Assembly (NCBI GenBank): GCA_030040475.1
Contig: JASHTQ010000025.1
Location: 1-11,263, forward strand
Source: Streptosporangiaceae bacterium
GTDB lineage: Bacteria; Actinomycetota; Actinomycetes; Streptosporangiales; Streptosporangiaceae
Length of the DNA stretch: 11,263 nt
Reading direction: 5' to 3'
Shown here one piece after another: positions 1 to 6,626 of this stretch. Position numbers and translations under genes: made by a program. The notes beneath the pieces are model-generated. The model ran no database searches. It was not told the origin of the DNA and saw nothing but the letters and a program-made list of their open reading frames with translations. The stretch's first letter is position 1. The number at the start of each line of letters is the position of its first letter.

Positions 1-153
1 GCAAAGCGCGCCGCCGCGATCGTGAAGGCCACCACGTTCCACGACGACCCGGACGTGGTAGCCAAGGTCTCCCGCGGCCTTGGCGAGGCCATGGTGGGCA
101 TCAACCTGGACACCCTCCCCCCCGACCAGCACTACGCAGGCCGCGGCTGGTAA
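1..153 (+). CDS. pdxS: PdxS, pyridoxal 5'-phosphate synthase lyase subunit (3' end only)
   Basis: This is the C-terminal 50 residues of the PLP synthase subunit, read in frame from base 1 to the TAA at 151-153. PdxS condenses ribose 5-phosphate, glyceraldehyde 3-phosphate and ammonia into pyridoxal 5'-phosphate, using ammonia delivered by PdxT. The residues present are the characteristic PdxS tail: a helix around [19 protein letters not shown], then GLGEAMVGI, and an ending in RGW. The catalytic lysines lie upstream, outside the window. pdxT follows after 8 bases, so the two partner subunits are almost certainly co-transcribed. The gene is truncated by the window edge, not biologically. Identification rests on the tail sequence and on adjacency to pdxT. 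Confidence 0.93.
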   Translation, partial: AKRAAAIVKATTFHDDPDVVAKVSRGLGEAMVGINLDTLPPDQHYAGRGW

Positions 154-161
154 GAGCCGGC

Positions 162-770
162 ATGACGCCGCCCGCCAGGCCCGTGATCGGGGTGCTCGCC
201 CTCCAGGGCGACGTCCCCGAGCACCTGCGCGCGCTCGAAGCGGCCGGCGCCAGGCCGGTTCCCGTGCGCCGTCAGGAGGAGTTCGGCCTGCTGGACGGGC
301 TGGTGATCCCCGGCGGGGAGTCGACCACGCTGTGGCGGCTTTCCGTCGCCTTCGAGGTCCTCGACCCGCTGCGTAAGCTGATCGCATCCGGCCTGCCGAC
401 TTTCGGGTCCTGCGCCGGGATGATCATGCTGGCGGACCGGCTCGTCGACGGCGTGGCCGGCCAGCAGACGTTCGGCGGCATCGACATGACCGTGCGGCGG
501 AACGCGTTCGGCCGTCAGGTGGATTCCTTCGAGCGCGACATCGCGCTGTCCGGCGTGCCTGGCACGGGAGAGCTCCGGGCGGTCTTCATCAGGGCGCCGT
601 GGGTGGAGCACACCGGTGAGAACGTCGCCATTCTGGGCACCGAACACCGCACGGGTAGGATCGTCGCCGTCCGGCAGGGGCCATTGCTGGCCACGGCCTT
701 CCACCCTGAGCTGACCCCAGACCGGCGTATTCATGAGCTATTCGTTGACATTGTGAAGGACAACGCATGA
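162..770 (+). CDS. pdxT: PdxT, glutaminase subunit of PLP synthase
   Basis: A 202-residue class I glutamine amidotransferase that hydrolyses glutamine and channels the ammonia to PdxS. The sequence shows the N-terminal GVLALQGDV, the PGGEST oxyanion-region motif (50-55), the nucleophile elbow GSCAGM with Cys84, and the C-terminal HPEL with His181 and Glu183, which completes the catalytic triad. The length is normal for the family. The ATG at 162 has only a weak Shine-Dalgarno-like AAGAG (152-156) ahead of it, so translation may depend on termination of pdxS 8 bases upstream. The stop overlaps the next gene's start as ATGA (767-770), which suggests coupling to yebC. Confidence 0.96.
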   Translation: MTPPARPVIGVLALQGDVPEHLRALEAAGARPVPVRRQEEFGLLDGLVIPGGESTTLWRLSVAFEVLDPLRKLIASGLPTFGSCAGMIMLADRLVDGVAGQQTFGGIDMTVRRNAFGRQVDSFERDIALSGVPGTGELRAVFIRAPWVEHTGENVAILGTEHRTGRIVAVRQGPLLATAFHPELTPDRRIHELFVDIVKDNA

Positions 771-1534
771 GCGGCCACTCCAAGTGGGCCACCACCAAGC
801 ACAAGAAGGCGGTGGTCGACGCCAAGCGCGGCAAGCTGTTCGCCAAGCTGATCAAGAATGTCGAGGTCGCCGCGCGCGTCGGCGGCGGAGACCCGGCGGG
901 CAACCCGACACTGTTCGACGCCATCCAGAAGGCCAGGAAGAGCTCCGTCCCGAACGACAACATCGAGCGTGCCCTCCGCCGTGGCTCCGGCCAGGAGGCA
1001 GGCGGCGCGCAGTACGAGAACATCACCTACGAGGGCTACGCCCCCGGCGGTGTCGCCGTGCTCGTGCAGTGCCTGACCGACAACAGGAACCGCGCCGCGT
1101 CCGACGTGCGCACCGCGTTCAGCCGCAACGGCGGCTCGATGGCCGACCCGGGGTCCGTGTCGTACCTGTTCCACCGCAAGGGCGTGGTCATCGTCGACAA
1201 GAGGGGGGGAGGGGAGGTGGGTGGGGTGACCGAGGACGACGTGCTGGCGGCCGTGCTCGACGCGGGCGCGGAAGAGGTCAACGACCTCGGCGAGTCGATC
1301 GAGGTCGTGTCCGAGCCCACCGACATGGTCGCGACCCGGCAGGCGCTGCAGGACGCCGGGATCGACTACGACTCCGCCGACGTTGCGTTCTTGCCCAGCG
1401 TCGAGGTCGACCTGGACGAGGACCAGGCCAAGCGGGTGTTCCGGCTGATCGAGGCGCTCGAGGACTCCGACGACGTGCAGGACGTCTACGCGAACTACTC
1501 GGTAGCCGACGACATCATGGAGAAGCTCGGCTGA
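767..1534 (+). CDS. yebC: YebC/PmpR family protein (TACO1-like)
   Basis: A 255-residue member of the YebC/PmpR/TACO1 family. It opens with the diagnostic [14 protein letters not shown] and has [18 protein letters not shown] and [15 protein letters not shown]. Older annotations call the family a transcriptional regulator. More recent work on relatives links it to relief of ribosome stalling at proline-rich stretches, so the exact role here is inferred. The ATG at 767 is supported by GAAGGA (755-760) with 6-base spacing and overlaps the pdxT stop. The oddity is a short Gly-rich insert at residues 146-153, before the conserved [17 protein letters not shown] block, encoded by an almost pure G tract. 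Other actinobacterial homologues, as I recall them, have only a few residues there. Confidence 0.93.
   Translation: MSGHSKWATTKHKKAVVDAKRGKLFAKLIKNVEVAARVGGGDPAGNPTLFDAIQKARKSSVPNDNIERALRRGSGQEAGGAQYENITYEGYAPGGVAVLVQCLTDNRNRAASDVRTAFSRNGGSMADPGSVSYLFHRKGVVIVDKRGGGEVGGVTEDDVLAAVLDAGAEEVNDLGESIEVVSEPTDMVATRQALQDAGIDYDSADVAFLPSVEVDLDEDQAKRVFRLIEALEDSDDVQDVYANYSVADDIMEKLG
1203..1226 (+). repeat. G-rich tract with G-quadruplex potential inside yebC
   Basis: The coding strand carries four G runs of at least three (G7 at 1203-1209, G4 at 1211-1214, G3 at 1219-1221, G4 at 1223-1226), separated by loops of 1, 4 and 1 bases. This fits the canonical G3+N1-7 quadruplex pattern and would also be present in the mRNA. 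It encodes residues 146-153 of YebC. Whether it folds is not shown by sequence alone. Confidence 0.6.
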
Positions 1535-1711
1535 CAGCTGACCGTCCGCCCCGGCACAGGTCCTTTATCTTTTATCCCGAACGAGCCGTGGTGCCCCGCC
1601 AGCGCCGGCCGCTTCTCCCCGGTGGCTCGACCGGTCAGGATCCCGGTGCCGACACGCCGCGCGCGGTGCGCGACCTGGCTGCCGCCGGCCTGTAGGTTCA
1701 TGGGTACAGGA

Positions 1712-1727
1712 CCGAACAGATGTTCGC
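1712..1727. promoter_or_regulatory. LexA (SOS) box upstream of ruvC
   Basis: The sequence CGAAC-AGAT-GTTCG (1713-1726) is a perfect inverted repeat of CGAAC around four bases. It matches the actinobacterial/Bacillus-type LexA site (core GAAC-N4-GTTC); only the outermost T and A of the extended consensus differ. It lies 24 bases before the ruvC GTG. The placement before a known SOS-regulated recombination operon makes chance unlikely. This implies LexA repression of ruvCAB with induction on DNA damage; the induction itself is inference. Confidence 0.8.
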
Positions 1728-1738
1728 GCACGCGAGAT

Positions 1739-1744
1739 GGAGAG
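1739..1744 (+). promoter_or_regulatory. Ribosome binding site fixing the ruvC start
   Basis: GGAGAG sits 5 bases before the GTG at 1750. No comparable site precedes the upstream in-frame ATG at 1720, which lies within the LexA operator. This decides the start in favour of GTG 1750. Confidence 0.65.
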
Positions 1745-1749
1745 CCTTG

Positions 1750-2307
1750 GTGAGCCTGACCTTCGCGCCGCACCCGACCCGGGTGCTCGGCGTCGACCCG
1801 GGCCTGACCAGGTGCGGCATCGGGGTGGTGGACGGCGCGCCGGGCCGGGCGCTGCGGCTGGTCCGGGTCGGCGTCATCAGGACGTCGGCCGGGGACGACA
1901 TCGCCGTCCGGCTGCTGGCGATCGAGACGGAGATCGAGCGCTGGCTCGATGACTGCCAGCCCGACGCGGTGGCCGTGGAGCGGGTCTTCAGCCAGCAGAA
2001 CGTCCGGACGGTAATGGGCACGGCCCAGGCGGGTGCGGTCGCGATCGTGGCCGCCGCCCGCCGCGGGCTGCCGGTCGGCACGCACACGCCCAGCGAGGTC
2101 AAGGCGGCCGTCACCGGCAGCGGGCGCGCGGACAAGGATCAGGTCACCACGATGGTCAGTAAGCTGCTGCGGATGGCGGACCCGCCGCGCCCGGCCGACG
2201 CGGCCGACGCGCTGGCGCTTGCGATCTGCCACCTGTGGCGGGACGGCGGCGAGCGGCTCCGGCTGGCCGCGGCCAGGACTGCCCGCCAGGTGACCGTGGC
2301 CAGGTGA
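1750..2307 (+). CDS. ruvC: RuvC, Holliday junction resolvase
   Basis: A 185-residue crossover junction endonuclease with the RNase H-like fold. It nicks Holliday junctions symmetrically after RuvAB-driven branch migration. The conserved acidic residues are visible: Asp16 in [10 protein letters not shown], Glu77 in VERVF, and Asp150 and Asp153 in the C-terminal DAADALALA, matching the D-E-D-D set of the family. [15 protein letters not shown] is also typical. The GTG start at 1750 is chosen for its GGAGAG site. A longer form from ATG 1720 would add 10 residues without family support. The gene ends 24 bases before ruvA and is probably LexA-controlled together with ruvA and ruvB. Confidence 0.95.
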   Translation: MSLTFAPHPTRVLGVDPGLTRCGIGVVDGAPGRALRLVRVGVIRTSAGDDIAVRLLAIETEIERWLDDCQPDAVAVERVFSQQNVRTVMGTAQAGAVAIVAAARRGLPVGTHTPSEVKAAVTGSGRADKDQVTTMVSKLLRMADPPRPADAADALALAICHLWRDGGERLRLAAARTARQVTVAR

Positions 2308-2319
2308 CGGTGTGAGCAC

Positions 2320-2325
2320 AGGAGG
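2320..2325 (+). promoter_or_regulatory. Strong ribosome binding site of ruvA
   Basis: AGGAGG, a near-perfect anti-16S match, lies 6 bases before the GTG at 2332. It confirms that start and is the strongest Shine-Dalgarno sequence I see in the window. Confidence 0.75.
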
Positions 2326-2331
2326 CAGCGC

Positions 2332-2964
2332 GTGATCGCTCACTTGCGGGGAACGGTCGCCGGGATCGCGCCCGACGGCGCCGTCATCGAGGTCGGCGGC
2401 GTCGGGATGCGGGTGCAGTGCACCCCGGGCACGCTGGCGGCCCTGCGGCCCGGCGAGCAGGCTCAGGTGGCCACCTCCCTGGTGGTCAGGGAAGACTCGC
2501 TGACCCTGTACGGCTTCCGGTCCGAGGACGAACGTAACGTCTTCGAGCTGCTGCAGACCGCGAGCGGCGTCGGGCCGAGGCTGGCCCTCGCCATGCTGGC
2601 CGTGCACACGCCCGACGCGCTGCGCCGCGCGATCTCGGCCGAGGACCTCAAGGCACTGACAATGGTCCCCGGCATCGGCACGAAGGGAGCGCAGCGGATC
2701 GTGCTGGAAATGAGGGACAAGCTCGGGCCGCCTGGCGAGGTGGGCGACGGCGTGCCAGGCGCCAGGCCGTCCGCGCGCGTCCCCTCCTGGCGGGACCAGG
2801 TGCAGTCTGGCCTGGTCAACCTGGGCTGGTCGGCCAGGGACGCCGACCAGGCGATCGCGGCCCTCGAAGAGGAGGGCGCCCTGGCCGGCCCGAACGGGGC
2901 TAACGCAGACGTGGACGTCGCCACGGCGCTTCGCGCCGCCCTCCGCAGGCTGAGCAAGCAATGA
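2332..2964 (+). CDS. ruvA: RuvA, Holliday junction DNA-binding subunit
   Basis: A 210-residue RuvA, which forms a tetramer that holds the four-way junction flat and loads RuvB rings on opposite arms. Domain I (OB fold, about 1-63) contains the acidic pin pair Glu54-Asp55 in [10 protein letters not shown]. Domain II has two helix-hairpin-helix motifs, [11 protein letters not shown] (79-89) and [15 protein letters not shown] (113-127). After a Pro/Gly-rich linker comes the RuvB-binding domain III, with [17 protein letters not shown]. The length is normal. The GTG start has an excellent AGGAGG. The stop overlaps the ruvB start as ATGA (2961-2964), indicating translational coupling of the two motor subunits. 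Confidence 0.97.
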   Translation: MIAHLRGTVAGIAPDGAVIEVGGVGMRVQCTPGTLAALRPGEQAQVATSLVVREDSLTLYGFRSEDERNVFELLQTASGVGPRLALAMLAVHTPDALRRAISAEDLKALTMVPGIGTKGAQRIVLEMRDKLGPPGEVGDGVPGARPSARVPSWRDQVQSGLVNLGWSARDADQAIAALEEEGALAGPNGANADVDVATALRAALRRLSKQ

Positions 2965-4025
2965 CCGATGCCGAGGCCGGAGCGCGCGGGAAAGACTCGA
3001 GCGATGATCTCGTCTCGCCGCTTGCCGACGCGGACGAGAAAGTCATCGAGAGCGCGCTGCGGCCCAAGCGGCTCACCGAGTTCGTCGGCCAGGCGCGCGT
3101 CCGCGAGCAGCTGTCGCTGATCCTCACCGGCGCGCTGCGGCGCGGCCGGCCGCCGGATCACCTGCTGCTGTCCGGCCCGCCCGGCCTGGGCAAGACCACG
3201 ATCGCGATGATCGTCGCCGCCGAACTCGGCGCGCCGCTGCGCATCACGAGCGGCCCGGCAATCGAGCGCTCCGGCGACCTGGCCGCGGTGCTGTCCACGC
3301 TCAGCGAGGGCGAGGTGGTCTTCATCGACGAGATCCACCGCCTGGCCCGGCCCGCCGAGGAGATGCTCTACCTGGCCATGGAGGACTTCCGCGTCGACGT
3401 GGTGATCGGGAAGGGACCGGGCGCGACCGCGATCCCGCTGGACATCGCGCCGTTTACCCTGGTCGGGGCGACGACGCGGGCAGGCCTGCTGCCCGCTCCG
3501 CTGCGGGACAGGTTCGGGTTCACCGCGCACCTGGACTTCTACGCCCCGGACGAGCTCGAGCACATCATCCGCAGGTCGGCGCTGCTGCTCGGGGTCAACC
3601 TCACCGACGAGGGCGCGAGGGAGCTGTCCACCAGGTCCCGTGGGACGCCGCGGATTGCGAACCGGCTGCTGCGCCGGGTCCGCGACTACGCCGAGGTCCG
3701 CGCCGACGGCATAGTGACCAGGGAGGTCACCAGGACCGCGCTCGAGCTCTACGAGGTGGACGAGCACGGCCTCGACCGGCTCGACCGCGGCGTGCTCGAC
3801 GCGCTGATCCGCAGGTTCGGCGGCGGGCCCGTCGGCCTGTCCACGCTGGCCGTCGCGCTGGGCGAGGAGGCTGAGACGGTCGAGGTGGTGGCGGAGCCCT
3901 TCCTGGTCCGCTGCGGGCTGATGGTGCGGACCCCGCGCGGCCGGGTCGCCACCGCGGCAGGCTGGGCGCACCTGGGCCTCGCGCCCCCTGCGTCGCTCGC
4001 CGAGCTGCCGACCTTGTTCGATTAG
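2961..4025 (+). CDS. ruvB: RuvB, Holliday junction branch migration ATPase
   Basis: A 354-residue AAA+ helicase that forms hexameric rings and pumps DNA through the RuvA-bound junction. The sequence shows [11 protein letters not shown] near the N-terminus, Walker [10 protein letters not shown] (72-80), Walker [11 protein letters not shown] (119-128), sensor 1 VGATTRAG, the arginine-finger segment APLRDRFG, sensor 2 [18 protein letters not shown], and a winged-helix C-terminus with [15 protein letters not shown]. The length is typical of actinobacterial RuvB, with a slightly extended charged N-terminus. The ATG overlaps the ruvA stop. The stop TAG (4023-4025) lies at the edge of a 21-base near-palindrome. 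All key residues are present, so the enzyme should be functional. Confidence 0.98.
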   Translation: MTDAEAGARGKDSSDDLVSPLADADEKVIESALRPKRLTEFVGQARVREQLSLILTGALRRGRPPDHLLLSGPPGLGKTTIAMIVAAELGAPLRITSGPAIERSGDLAAVLSTLSEGEVVFIDEIHRLARPAEEMLYLAMEDFRVDVVIGKGPGATAIPLDIAPFTLVGATTRAGLLPAPLRDRFGFTAHLDFYAPDELEHIIRRSALLLGVNLTDEGARELSTRSRGTPRIANRLLRRVRDYAEVRADGIVTREVTRTALELYEVDEHGLDRLDRGVLDALIRRFGGGPVGLSTLAVALGEEAETVEVVAEPFLVRCGLMVRTPRGRVATAAGWAHLGLAPPASLAELPTLFD

Positions 4026-4045
4026 ATCGCGACCAGGTCACGATC
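4025..4045. repeat. Near-perfect 21-base palindrome over the ruvB stop
   Basis: The arms GATCG-c-GACC and GGTC-a-CGATC face each other around a single central A (4035). Nine of ten positions per arm are complementary. It starts at the last base of the ruvB stop codon. The one-base centre makes it more like a protein-binding operator than an RNA hairpin, though in RNA a reduced stem could form. No T tract follows, so a classical intrinsic terminator is not supported. Its function is unknown. Confidence 0.5.
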
Positions 4046-4068
4046 ACCAAGGAAAACCTCGTAGCCTG

Positions 4069-4097
4069 TTGGTGCGCGGACAAAGCGCGGCTAAACT
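4069..4097 (+). promoter_or_regulatory. Predicted principal-sigma promoter of yajC-secD-secF-apt
   Basis: TTGGTG (4069-4074) and TAAACT (4092-4097) are separated by exactly 17 bases, which fits an actinobacterial HrdB/SigA-type promoter (TTGnnn, TAnnnT). Transcription would start near 4103-4105, giving a leader of about 60 bases before the yajC ATG at 4163. The remaining non-coding sequence to 4162 contains the leader inverted repeat listed separately. Prediction from sequence only. Confidence 0.55.
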
Positions 4098-4106
4098 TCG
4101 GCAGTT

Positions 4107-4129
4107 GGTCACTGGCCCGTGCCGTGACC
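4107..4129 (+). repeat. Inverted repeat GGTCAC/GTGACC in the yajC leader
   Basis: GGTCAC (4107-4112) and GTGACC (4124-4129) are perfect six-base complements with an 11-base loop. The repeat lies just downstream of the predicted transcription start. The same GGTCAC word occurs at 4036-4041 inside the palindrome near the ruvB stop. It could be an mRNA hairpin or an operator half-site pair; the sequence does not decide. Confidence 0.4.
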
Positions 4130-4162
4130 GCTCACCGAACCAACTGGAAGGACACCCCGGTC

Positions 4163-4627
4163 ATGGGGACAATCGCAGCAACCGTGGCAGCGTCGTCGAC
4201 TAGCAAAGGCGGCAGCAGCGAGTTCACCTTCATTCTGCTGATCGCCCTGGTCTTCATCGGCTTCTACTTCCTGATGATCAGGCCGCAGCGGCGCCGTCAG
4301 CAGCAGGCCATGCAGCGACAGAGCGGCGTCAGCGTGGGGGCGAGGGTACGCACCACCGCGGGCATGTACGCCACGGTGACGGCGGTCGACGGCGACGACG
4401 TGATCCTCGAGGTCGCGCCCGGGGTGGAGGTCCGCTACATGAAGCGTGCCATCATGGAGGTCATCAGTCCAGGTGACGGCGTCGAGGAAGAGGTCCCCGC
4501 GGACGACGCCTCGTACGACGACGAGCCCGAGGACGTCGAGGACCACGAGGACGCCGGGTCAGCGGAGGAAGACGAGGAGCACGACAGCTCCCGCGACGAT
4601 CACCTGGCCACCTCAGACAAGGACTAG
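4163..4627 (+). CDS. yajC: YajC, Sec translocon accessory membrane protein
   Basis: A 154-residue YajC-family protein, a small single-span membrane partner of SecDF that associates with SecYEG during protein export. After a short N-terminus there is one membrane span (FTFILLIALVFIGFYFLMI) followed by the diagnostic RPQRRRQQQ, then a small domain with GARVRTTAGMYATVTAVDGDDVILEVAPGVEVRY-like content. The last 45 or so residues are strongly acidic (many Asp/Glu), an extension compared with the short E. coli form. I choose ATG 4163 because GGAAGGA (4146-4152) precedes it, though at a long 10-base spacing. A GTG at 4124 in the same frame lies within the leader repeat and has no ribosome site. secD begins 55 bases downstream. 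Confidence 0.92.
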   Translation: MGTIAATVAASSTSKGGSSEFTFILLIALVFIGFYFLMIRPQRRRQQQAMQRQSGVSVGARVRTTAGMYATVTAVDGDDVILEVAPGVEVRYMKRAIMEVISPGDGVEEEVPADDASYDDEPEDVEDHEDAGSAEEDEEHDSSRDDHLATSDKD

Positions 4628-4682
4628 CGTGTTCCTGGCGTCGGCCGGGATGAGCAACGACCGATCATAGACAGGCAGAGAA

Positions 4683-6626
4683 GTGGCACCTCCTAGCAAG
4701 ACCGCCCCGCATCCGGGGCGGGCGCTGACGGTCCTGGCCGTCCTCCTGGTGGCGATGCTGCTGGGAATCCTCGGTACCAGCTTGTTCAGCCCGTCGGCGT
4801 GGCCCCATCGCTTCAAGGTGGGCCTCGGGCTGGACCTGTCAAGCGGGACCCAGGTCACCATGTCGGCAACCACGCCCAACGGGGGGATTCCCTCCTCGCA
4901 GGAGATGAACGCGGCCATCAGCGTCATCGAGTCGCGGGTCAACGGCACAGGTAACTCCGGCGCCCAGGTGCAGGCGCAGGGCGACAACCTGCTGATCGTG
5001 ACCGTGCCAGGCAAGGGCTCGGCGCAGACGATCCAGCTGGTGAGCGCGAAGGCCCTGCTGCTGTTCCGCCAGGTGCTGCTGTTCGAGCCGTCCAGCGCCT
5101 CGTCGTCCGCCTCGGCCAGCCCCAGCGCGAGCCCGTCTGCCAGCCCCAGCGCGTCCGCGACCGCGTCACCGGGGATCAGCTCGAGCCCGAGCGCTAAGGC
5201 AACTGCGACGCCGACGGCCAGCGCCACGAGCACCGCGAGCACCTCCGCCAAGATCGTCCCGGACGTCGCGGCCAGCGCGACGCCGAGCCCCAGCCCCACC
5301 GCGAGTGCCTCGGCCAGCTCCTCGCCGAAGGCGTCCGCATCCCCCAGCCCGAGCCCCAGCCCGAGCGCAAGCTCGTCACCGGCCGTGAGCAGCTCTGCCT
5401 CCGGTGACGCGAGCCTGGTGAACAAGAGCACGCTGGCCCTGTTCAACAAGCTGGTCTGCACGGCCGGCGACACCGAGGCGTGGAAGAACCAGGTCGGCTA
5501 CACCGAATCCGCGGACTACGACAACCAGAACACGCAGATCGTCTCCTGCGGCTACAACTACGACTCCACCACCGGCCAGCTCGTGTGGGGCAAGTTCGCG
5601 CTCGACAAGGCGAAGGTGCTGGGGAGCTGGGTGACGCAGGCCACCGCCGGCCTGTCCACGACGAGCAACGAGTGGCAGGTCAACCTGACGCTGAACGGCG
5701 AGGGCGCCTCGGCCTTCAGCACGCTGACCTCGCACCTGTATGACACGTACTACACCGCCGGCGAGGACGGCGACACGGACGACTACTACCTGGACCAGGT
5801 GGCGATCGTGCTGGACGGCAACGTCGTGTCGTCGCCGGAAATCCAGGGCGCCATCGCCGGAGGCAACGCGCAGATCACCGGCGACTTCACCCAGCAGCAG
5901 GCGACCCAGCTGCAGAACGAGCTGAAGTACGGGTCGCTGCCGCTGAGCTTCAAGGTCCTCTACGAGACCTCCGTCTCGGCCCAGGTGGGCAGGTCCCAGC
6001 TGGACGGCGGCCTGATCGCGGCCGCGATCGGCCTGCTCCTCGTCGTCGCGTACGCATTCTTGTACTACCGGGGCCTCGGCATCGTGTCGGTCCTCAGCCT
6101 GACGATCGCGGCCCTGATCGCCTACATGGCGGTTGTGCTGCTGTCCAGGTACCAGAACTTCAACCTGGAGCTGTCCGGCATCGCGGGCCTGATCGTGGCG
6201 GTCGGCATCACCGCGGACTCGTTCGTGGTGTTCTTCGAGCGATTGCGCGACGAGGTGCGCGAGGGCAAACAGCTCAGACCGGCGGTGGAGGCCGGCTGGA
6301 AGCGGGCCAGGCGCACGATCCTGGTGTCGGACACGGTCTCGTTCCTCGCCGCGGTGCTGCTGTACTACTTCGCGATCGGCGAGGTCAAGGGCTTTGCCTA
6401 CACGCTCGGCCTGACCACGATCATCGACGTCGTGGTGGTGTTCCTGTTCACCAAGCCGATGGTCACCCTGCTCGCGGGGACCAGGTTCTACGGCAACGGG
6501 CACCCGCTGTCCGGCCTGGATCCGAACCGGCTCGGCGCCCGTGCGCCGTGGCGGTCCTCGGTTCGCCGCGAATCCGTCCGGCGGCACCGGCCAAGCTCCG
6601 TGACCCGCAGCAATAGGGGGGCATGA
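4683..6626 (+). CDS. secD: SecD, protein translocase subunit with long Ser/Ala/Pro insert
   Basis: A 647-residue SecD. With SecF it uses the proton motive force to help complete translocation of exported proteins. TM1 is at about 14-35, followed by GLGLDLSSGTQVTM, the first conserved SecD motif. The large extracytoplasmic region comes next, interrupted by a low-complexity insert at 137-241. It resumes with LNGEGASAF and a conserved VVSSPEIQGAI-like stretch. TM2-TM6 lie at about 443-463, 466-487, 497-519 (with Asp512 in GITADSFVVFFER), 545-566 and 573-597, and the tail is basic and Arg-rich. The GTG start at 4683 has only a weak AGG (4673-4675); an in-frame TAG at 4668 rules out longer forms. 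The stop overlaps the secF start. The first Gly of the usual DLxGG is Ser here. Confidence 0.95.
   Translation: MAPPSKTAPHPGRALTVLAVLLVAMLLGILGTSLFSPSAWPHRFKVGLGLDLSSGTQVTMSATTPNGGIPSSQEMNAAISVIESRVNGTGNSGAQVQAQGDNLLIVTVPGKGSAQTIQLVSAKALLLFRQVLLFEPSSASSSASASPSASPSASPSASATASPGISSSPSAKATATPTASATSTASTSAKIVPDVAASATPSPSPTASASASSSPKASASPSPSPSPSASSSPAVSSSASGDASLVNKSTLALFNKLVCTAGDTEAWKNQVGYTESADYDNQNTQIVSCGYNYDSTTGQLVWGKFALDKAKVLGSWVTQATAGLSTTSNEWQVNLTLNGEGASAFSTLTSHLYDTYYTAGEDGDTDDYYLDQVAIVLDGNVVSSPEIQGAIAGGNAQITGDFTQQQATQLQNELKYGSLPLSFKVLYETSVSAQVGRSQLDGGLIAAAIGLLLVVAYAFLYYRGLGIVSVLSLTIAALIAYMAVVLLSRYQNFNLELSGIAGLIVAVGITADSFVVFFERLRDEVREGKQLRPAVEAGWKRARRTILVSDTVSFLAAVLLYYFAIGEVKGFAYTLGLTTIIDVVVVFLFTKPMVTLLAGTRFYGNGHPLSGLDPNRLGARAPWRSSVRRESVRRHRPSSVTRSNRGA
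5091..5405 (+). repeat. Low-complexity Ser/Ala/Pro/Thr-coding tract inside secD
   Basis: This encodes residues 137-241 of SecD, about 105 residues of which all but 11 are Ser, Ala, Pro or Thr, with recurring SASPS units. At DNA level the 15-base unit GCCAGCCCCAGCGCG occurs at 5115-5129 and again at 5139-5153, a 24-base (8-codon) offset, while elsewhere synonymous codons vary. The tract lies in the extracytoplasmic region between two folded parts of SecD, so it is probably a flexible linker exposed outside the membrane. It also creates a long artificial open frame on the minus strand. Confidence 0.85.

Larger units (their letters stand above)
1535..1749 (+). other. Non-coding gap between yebC and ruvC
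   Basis: About 215 bases without a supportable gene. It holds a T-rich tract (1564-1576, with the element TTTATC twice), the most AT-rich spot nearby. A weak four-base GACC/GGTC stem (1540-1543 and 1559-1562) precedes the tract, so a feeble terminator for the pdx-yebC unit is possible but not convincing. A small CGCGC/GCGCG hairpin lies around 1660-1675. A loose -10 match TAGGTT (1693-1698) has no good -35. At its right end are the LexA box and the ruvC ribosome binding site. An upstream in-frame ATG at 1720 falls inside the LexA box and is not taken as the ruvC start. Confidence 0.5.

Noticed and set aside
784..1695. Plus-strand open frame of 303 codons overlapping yebC in another frame
   Set aside because: Arg/Gly-rich frame-shifted shadow of yebC running into the non-coding gap.
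1720..1749. ATG at 1720 as the ruvC start, adding 10 residues
   Set aside because: The ATG is inside the LexA palindrome and lacks a ribosome site, whereas GTG 1750 has GGAGAG at good spacing and gives the usual N-terminus.
1495..2961. Minus-strand open frame of 488 codons across ruvC and ruvA
   Set aside because: It lies entirely opposite well-supported genes, has Arg/His/Gly-rich composition typical of GC-rich shadow frames, and has no recognisable domain.
2463..3971. Minus-strand open frame of 502 codons across ruvA and ruvB
   Set aside because: Shadow of ruvA/ruvB in a high-GC genome. All conserved motifs belong to the + strand reading.
4124..4162. GTG at 4124 as the yajC start, adding 13 residues
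   Set aside because: It lies in the leader inverted repeat with no ribosome site; the added residues are polar and not typical of YajC. ATG 4163 is preferred.
4613..5473. Minus-strand open frame of 286 codons with Leu/Gly/Ala/Val-rich, membrane-like repeats
   Set aside because: It is the reverse complement of the Ser/Ala/Pro low-complexity tract of secD. The apparent hydrophobic repeats follow from that composition. There is no ribosome site or family match.
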